A stretch of 9,882 nt of DNA, taken from contig CAMALD010000028.1 of NCBI GenBank assembly GCA_945836355.1, positions 1 through 9,882 of the forward strand, written 5' to 3'. Within the stretch, counting starts at the first letter, position 1; the number at the start of each line of letters is the position of its first letter. This DNA is from an uncultured Lachnospiraceae bacterium (GTDB lineage: Bacteria > Bacillota > Clostridia > Lachnospirales > Lachnospiraceae). Of the stretch, positions 6,564 to 9,882 are shown piece by piece. Position numbers and translations under genes: made by a program. The notes under the pieces are model-generated. The model was not told the DNA's origin. It saw only the letters and a program-made list of their open reading frames with translations, and ran no database searches.

Positions 6564-7511
6564 ATGAGTAGTAAAAGGATGGAGAAAGAAAACAAAAAGG
6601 AATTTGAAGCAATTGCAATGCGGGTATCGTATGTCAGCATTGTGGGAAACCTGATGCTCACCCTGTTCAAGCTGCTCGCCGGCTTTCTGGCCCATTCGGG
6701 TGCCATGATCAGCGATGCCATTCATTCTGCTTCCGACGTATTCAGCACGATTGTGGTAATCATCGGGGTGCGTATTTCGGGAAAGGATTCGGATAAGGAG
6801 CATCCGTACGGTCACGAAAGGATGGAATGTGTGGCAGCCATCATGCTGGCAACGATTCTTGCCATCACCGGTGCAGGCATCGGGTATTCTGCACTGATGA
6901 ACATCGTGCACGGGGATTATAAGGAGCTTGTGGTACCGGGGGCGCTTGCCCTGATTGCCGCCATTGTGTCGATTGCTGTAAAGGAGGCAATGTACTGGTA
7001 TACGCGGCATAATGCATTGAAGATTGATTCCGGTGCGCTGATGGCGGATGCATGGCATCACCGCTCGGATGCCCTGTCATCCGTCGGAGCCCTGATTGGT
7101 ATCGGCGGAGCCAGACTGGGATATCCGGTGCTCGATTCGGTGGCGAGTCTGGTCATCTGCGTGTTTATTGAAAAGGCAGCCTACGAAATCTTCAAGGATG
7201 CGGTAAATAAGATGGTGGACAGCGCTTGTGATGAGGAGACAGAAAAAGAGATGAAGGAGCATGTGCTGGGTCAGCCGGGGGTGGAAGGCGTCGACCTGCT
7301 GCGCACGCGTATGTTCGGAAATAAGATATATGTGGATATCGAAATCTGTGTGGACGGTGAGCTCACACTGCACAAGGCGCATGACATTGCGGAGCAGGTG
7401 CACGATTCGATAGAGGAACGTTTCCCGAAGGTAAAGCACATCATGGTGCATGTGAATCCGGCAGAGTCGGAATGCAGTATGAGTGATGGTGAGGAGCCGG
7501 AAGGAAGATAA
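6564..7511 (+). CDS. Cation diffusion facilitator (CDF) metal efflux transporter
   Basis: The 315-residue product is a typical CDF protein: about six membrane helices (from residue ~22 to ~205), then a cytoplasmic ferredoxin-like domain. These proteins export divalent metals in exchange for protons as dimers. Visible signatures are SDAIHSASD in helix 2 (H54, D58), HPYGHERME in the next loop (80-88), and DAWHHRSDALSS in helix 5 (H165, D169). An HxxxD pair in both helices fits the zinc-type CDF pattern better than the DxxxD pairs of manganese exporters, but the metal is inferred. The C-terminal domain (about 225-300) ends in HIMVHVNP, usual for the family. An AAAGGAG at 6551-6557, 6 bases before the ATG, supports the start. 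The GH43 gene follows after only 24 bp, so the two probably share a transcript. Many Firmicutes carry such genes alone, and its place in a glycosidase region is unusual. Confidence 0.92.
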   Translation: MSSKRMEKENKKEFEAIAMRVSYVSIVGNLMLTLFKLLAGFLAHSGAMISDAIHSASDVFSTIVVIIGVRISGKDSDKEHPYGHERMECVAAIMLATILAITGAGIGYSALMNIVHGDYKELVVPGALALIAAIVSIAVKEAMYWYTRHNALKIDSGALMADAWHHRSDALSSVGALIGIGGARLGYPVLDSVASLVICVFIEKAAYEIFKDAVNKMVDSACDEETEKEMKEHVLGQPGVEGVDLLRTRMFGNKIYVDIEICVDGELTLHKAHDIAEQVHDSIEERFPKVKHIMVHVNPAESECSMSDGEEPEGR

Positions 7512-7535
7512 CACGGATGGGGAAGGAGAAACAGG

Positions 7536-9338
7536 ATGAGAAAGAGGAGCGAAATACTGTGCGGCGCAGTCCTGCTGGCGATGCTGGCAGGATGTACTGC
7601 CAAAGAAAGCGCAGGAGAGCAGGGAGGGGTGCCGGAGGCTTCACCGGCAGTGACTAAGAGCATAGAGAGTGACGCGCAGAAAACAGGTGAGCCGGAGGAT
7701 GCCAATGCAGAGCAATCAGGGCAGCAGGGGGAGGACGCTCAGCAGCCGGAAGTGACGCAGGCGGTACCGCAGCCTACCGAAGCGCCGGTGGAGAGGGACT
7801 ATGTAGTCAACAAGTATCCGACGGTATATGCCGATGTGCCGGACCCGGATATGATTCGTGTGGGTGAGAATTATTACATGGTCAGCACGACAATGAATAT
7901 GTGTCCGGGAGTGCCGGTCATGAAGTCGGTCGATCTGGTCAATTGGGAGATTGTCAATTATGTCTATGAGACGTTTGAGGATGACGATGTAACAAATCTG
8001 GAAAATGGCAGAGATATGTATGCGCACGGTTCATGGGCGGCGTCGCTGAAATACGATGAGGTATCCGGAAAATACTATGTGGCATTTAACAGCAATGATC
8101 ACGGCTTTTATATTTATACCACCGCAGATATCGAGAACGGCGTGTGGGAAAAGTATTTCTGTGCGAGGGGCTTCCATGATCCGGCACTCTTTTTTGAAGC
8201 CGGAAACATGTATGTGATTTCAGCCAGCGGCGGCAATTGCAGTATTCAGCAGCTTGAGCTGGATGAAGAAAACGGCGCTGTCAGGGAAATCGGCAGCAGC
8301 AAAAGGCTGTTTCAGGCATCCGGCTGGTCACTGTGGGAGGGGGCGCACGCATATAAGGTGGACGATTATTATTACATCTTTATCATCGCCTCACCGCAGA
8401 ACCGGTGGATGCGCACCCAGCTCTGTTACCGCAGCAGGAATCTGTTTGATGGGGAATGGGAGGAAAAGGTTGTCTATCAGGCGGGCTGCGGCGGAAACAA
8501 CGCAGGACTGGCACAGGGAGGGATTCTTCAGACGCAGCATGGCGACTGGTACGCATTTCTGTTTCAGGATCGCGGCGCGGTGGGACGTGTGCCGTCCATC
8601 CTGGCAGTTGACTGGCAGGACGGGTGGCCGATGATGGGCACCTACGATGTGGAGGGTAAATTCCACGCTTCTGCGGATTACATTTCAAAGATATATCTCA
8701 AGGCGGGTGAAAAGGGAAGCCTCATCACAGATAATGACGAGTTCGAATATTCGGAGGTGGATGCGCTGAAGAAGGTATGGCAGTGGAATCACAATCCGCA
8801 GAACGATTACTGGAGTGTGACGGCGCATGAGGGGTATCTTCGCCTCACCGCCGATAGAGCAGCCGATAATATCTGGTATGCCCACAACTCGCTCACACAG
8901 CGCACCTACGGCCCGACCTGCCAGTCGGAGGTGAAGCTGCTGACCGATGGAATGAAGCCGGGTGAGTATGCCGGAATCTGTGCGGTGGCAGATGCCTGCG
9001 GTATGGTGGGAGTGCTCTGTGATGACAACGGGGATCGCTATATTTATCAGGCAGAGGCAGAATTTCGCGCAGGCTTTGAGCAGCCGAACGAGGTATTGCC
9101 GGAGAAGCTGGCACAGGGGCAGGAGGTCCGGCTGAAAATTGCTTATGATTTTAAGGCCGACACGGCAGAGTTCTTCTACAGCCTTGATGGAGAAAACTGG
9201 AACACTATCGGCACCAAAAAGAAGCTCGGTTTTTCCACAAGCACGACCTTTATGGGCACCAGAACCTGGCTGTACAATTATGCAACCGGGGAAGCAGGCG
9301 GATATGTGGACTTTGATTATTACCACATATACAATTAA
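7536..9338 (+). CDS. GH43 (subfamily 12-like) beta-xylosidase/alpha-L-arabinofuranosidase lipoprotein
   Basis: The 600-residue product begins with a lipoprotein signal whose lipobox LAGC puts the lipidated cysteine at C20. A low-complexity acidic, Gln/Pro-rich tether (about 21-88) follows. The five-blade GH43 propeller spans about 92-385, with D103 in VPDPDMIR (base), D215 in FHDPALF (pKa modulator) and E268 in LWEGAHAYK (acid), so the catalytic triad is complete. 'YADVPDPDMIRVG' and 'VPVMKSVDLVNWEIV' point to the GH43_12/GH43_11-like group of beta-xylosidases and arabinofuranosidases. About 410-600 form the concanavalin-like C-terminal domain common in these enzymes. It should act on the outer membrane face, trimming xylo- or arabinoxylo-oligosaccharides released by GH10. 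AAGGAG at 7523-7528 sets the ATG. It lies 24 bp after the CDF gene and is followed by a terminator. Xylosidase versus arabinofuranosidase cannot be decided from sequence alone. Confidence 0.92.
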   Translation: MRKRSEILCGAVLLAMLAGCTAKESAGEQGGVPEASPAVTKSIESDAQKTGEPEDANAEQSGQQGEDAQQPEVTQAVPQPTEAPVERDYVVNKYPTVYADVPDPDMIRVGENYYMVSTTMNMCPGVPVMKSVDLVNWEIVNYVYETFEDDDVTNLENGRDMYAHGSWAASLKYDEVSGKYYVAFNSNDHGFYIYTTADIENGVWEKYFCARGFHDPALFFEAGNMYVISASGGNCSIQQLELDEENGAVREIGSSKRLFQASGWSLWEGAHAYKVDDYYYIFIIASPQNRWMRTQLCYRSRNLFDGEWEEKVVYQAGCGGNNAGLAQGGILQTQHGDWYAFLFQDRGAVGRVPSILAVDWQDGWPMMGTYDVEGKFHASADYISKIYLKAGEKGSLITDNDEFEYSEVDALKKVWQWNHNPQNDYWSVTAHEGYLRLTADRAADNIWYAHNSLTQRTYGPTCQSEVKLLTDGMKPGEYAGICAVADACGMVGVLCDDNGDRYIYQAEAEFRAGFEQPNEVLPEKLAQGQEVRLKIAYDFKADTAEFFYSLDGENWNTIGTKKKLGFSTSTTFMGTRTWLYNYATGEAGGYVDFDYYHIYN

Positions 9339-9365
9339 TCGGACATGGCAAAGGAAACTGTTACT

Positions 9366-9405
9366 CAAGGGCAGAGCCGAATTTTTCGGTTTCTGCCCTT
9401 GTTTT
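9366..9405 (+). terminator. Intrinsic terminator after GH43
   Basis: CAAGGGCAGA (9366-9375) is perfectly complementary to TCTGCCCTTG (9392-9401). CCGA (9377-9380) also pairs with TCGG (9386-9389). The stem is followed by TTTT and ends the CDF-GH43 transcript, starting 27 bp after the GH43 stop. Confidence 0.88.
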
Positions 9406-9425
9406 AACACTTTGTCCGACGAAGC

Positions 9426-9557
9426 TTATATCCACATCCAATCGGTAAGCCATTTGCTATATGTTATAGACCATAATCGTTTCTGCAGTTTTCCGTCAAC
9501 AGTGCGATAGTACCATTTAGTTTCTTCGGCATAAGTGGTAATACCGGTGTTTTTTAT
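9426..9557 (-). pseudogene. Conserved-looking 38-residue tail (TKWYYR...WLTDW) without a start codon
   Basis: On the minus strand, in the -1 frame relative to the M56 gene, the segment starting ITTYAEETKWYYRTVDG and ending LWSITYSKWLTDWMWI stops at 9426-9428. The Trp/Tyr-rich pattern resembles C-terminal tails I recall from small secreted Lachnospiraceae proteins, so it looks truly coding. The frame is open only back to a stop at 9612-9614 and has no ATG, GTG or TTG. One extra A in GGAATAAAA at 9554-9560 would join it to the M56 protein as ...TTEEIKNTG.... It is therefore either the frameshifted end of that gene, the remnant of a separate small gene, or a sequencing error. The function of the tail is unknown. 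Confidence 0.5.
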
Positions 9558-9882
9558 TCCTCCGTTGTTTCTAAAATCTGAAATGAAGAAAAAGGTTCTT
9601 CGTCTGCGTTGTTAATAGTGCCAATGAATATATCATTTTCATAGACGGAATATGTACCATCCGGATTCATCCGTAAAAAAGTATTATCTATGTCTATATC
9701 AAAAACTAATCCTGACGTATACTCCGCCGGAGGACCGCCATCGGGCTGAAGCACGATGAAATATGAGCTTACAAATAAAAAGGACATAAGCGTAATCAGC
9801 AAAATAGTATTGTGTTTTCGGCGATGGTTTAGTGGCTTGTATCTCAACACAAGGTCGAAGCGCTGTTTTAGCGGATGTTCTC
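9554..9882 (-). CDS. BlaR1/M56-type membrane protein, C-terminal fragment (partial)
   Basis: The frame is open from the right edge to a TAA at 9554-9556, showing 108 residues; the GTG at 9848-9850 is internal and need not be a start. The order fits the end of BlaR1-like M56 peptidases: a basic 'LKQRFDLVLRYKPLNHRRKH' linker, one membrane helix (visible residues about 24-45) ending SSYFIVLQP, then a short outer domain with NTFLRMNPDGTYSVYEND, recalling the 'DGTYDLY' ends of such proteins. M56 proteins are membrane metalloproteases that sense outside signals and cleave a partner BlaI-type repressor. The HEXXH active site lies beyond the window, so the call depends on this tail. It faces the GH43 terminator convergently and has no visible link to xylan use. 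The true C terminus may be in the next frame (see 9426-9557). Confidence 0.62.
   Translation of the reverse strand, partial: EHPLKQRFDLVLRYKPLNHRRKHNTILLITLMSFLFVSSYFIVLQPDGGPPAEYTSGLVFDIDIDNTFLRMNPDGTYSVYENDIFIGTINNADEEPFSSFQILETTEE

Noticed and set aside
9554..9850. Standalone 98-residue protein starting at GTG 9850
   Set aside because: The frame continues without a stop to the window edge with residues that fit the same M56-like tail, so the GTG is most likely internal.

Overview
The window looks like a piece of chromosome from a gut-type Firmicute, most likely a Lachnospiraceae relative of Roseburia, Agathobacter or Butyrivibrio. The evidence is strong GGAGG-type ribosome binding sites, a TTG start behind a perfect Shine-Dalgarno site, Gram-positive secretion and anchoring signals (lipobox, C-terminal membrane anchor), a BlaR1-like M56 protein, and a short tail ending in TKWYYR...WSITY.KWLTDW of a kind I recall from small Lachnospiraceae proteins. 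The genus is an inference. I see no tRNA, rRNA, CRISPR array or transposase.

Layout. (1) 1-144, minus: first 48 residues of an AraC-type regulator, cut by the left edge. (2) 145-398: a divergent promoter region carrying two copies of a ~24-bp direct repeat, the likely regulator sites. (3) 399-2255, plus: cytosolic GH127 beta-L-arabinofuranosidase. (4) 2433-5042, plus: secreted, membrane-anchored modular GH10 endo-xylanase (CBM22/CBM4_9-like, GH10, CBM9-like, acidic linker, TM anchor). (5) 5111-5170: a hairpin between convergent genes, probably a bidirectional terminator. (6) 5247-6158, minus: a stand-alone CbiE/CbiT-like (precorrin/cobalt-precorrin methyltransferase-like) protein whose SAM-binding glycine motif is eroded. 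(7) 6159-6563: 405 bp without a gene, holding promoters for both flanking genes and a possibly structured leader. (8) 6564-7511, plus: cation diffusion facilitator (CDF) transporter with HxxxD/HxxxD metal sites. (9) 7536-9338, plus: GH43 (subfamily 12-like) beta-xylosidase/alpha-L-arabinofuranosidase lipoprotein, 24 bp behind the CDF gene, then a good intrinsic terminator. (10) 9426-9882, minus: C-terminal end of a BlaR1/M56-type membrane protein running off the right edge, followed in the -1 frame by a conserved-looking 38-residue tail without a start codon.

How it works together. The theme is arabinoxylan use. The GH10 enzyme, held on the outer face of the membrane, would cut the xylan backbone. 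The GH43 lipoprotein would trim xylose or arabinose from the products at the cell surface. The GH127 enzyme, which has no signal peptide, would remove beta-L-arabinofuranose in the cytosol after uptake. The divergent AraC regulator probably senses a sugar and activates GH127, and perhaps GH10, through the repeat next to a weak -35. No transporter is in view. The CDF gene and the CbiE/T-like gene do not obviously belong to this pathway and are the least expected parts of the neighbourhood.
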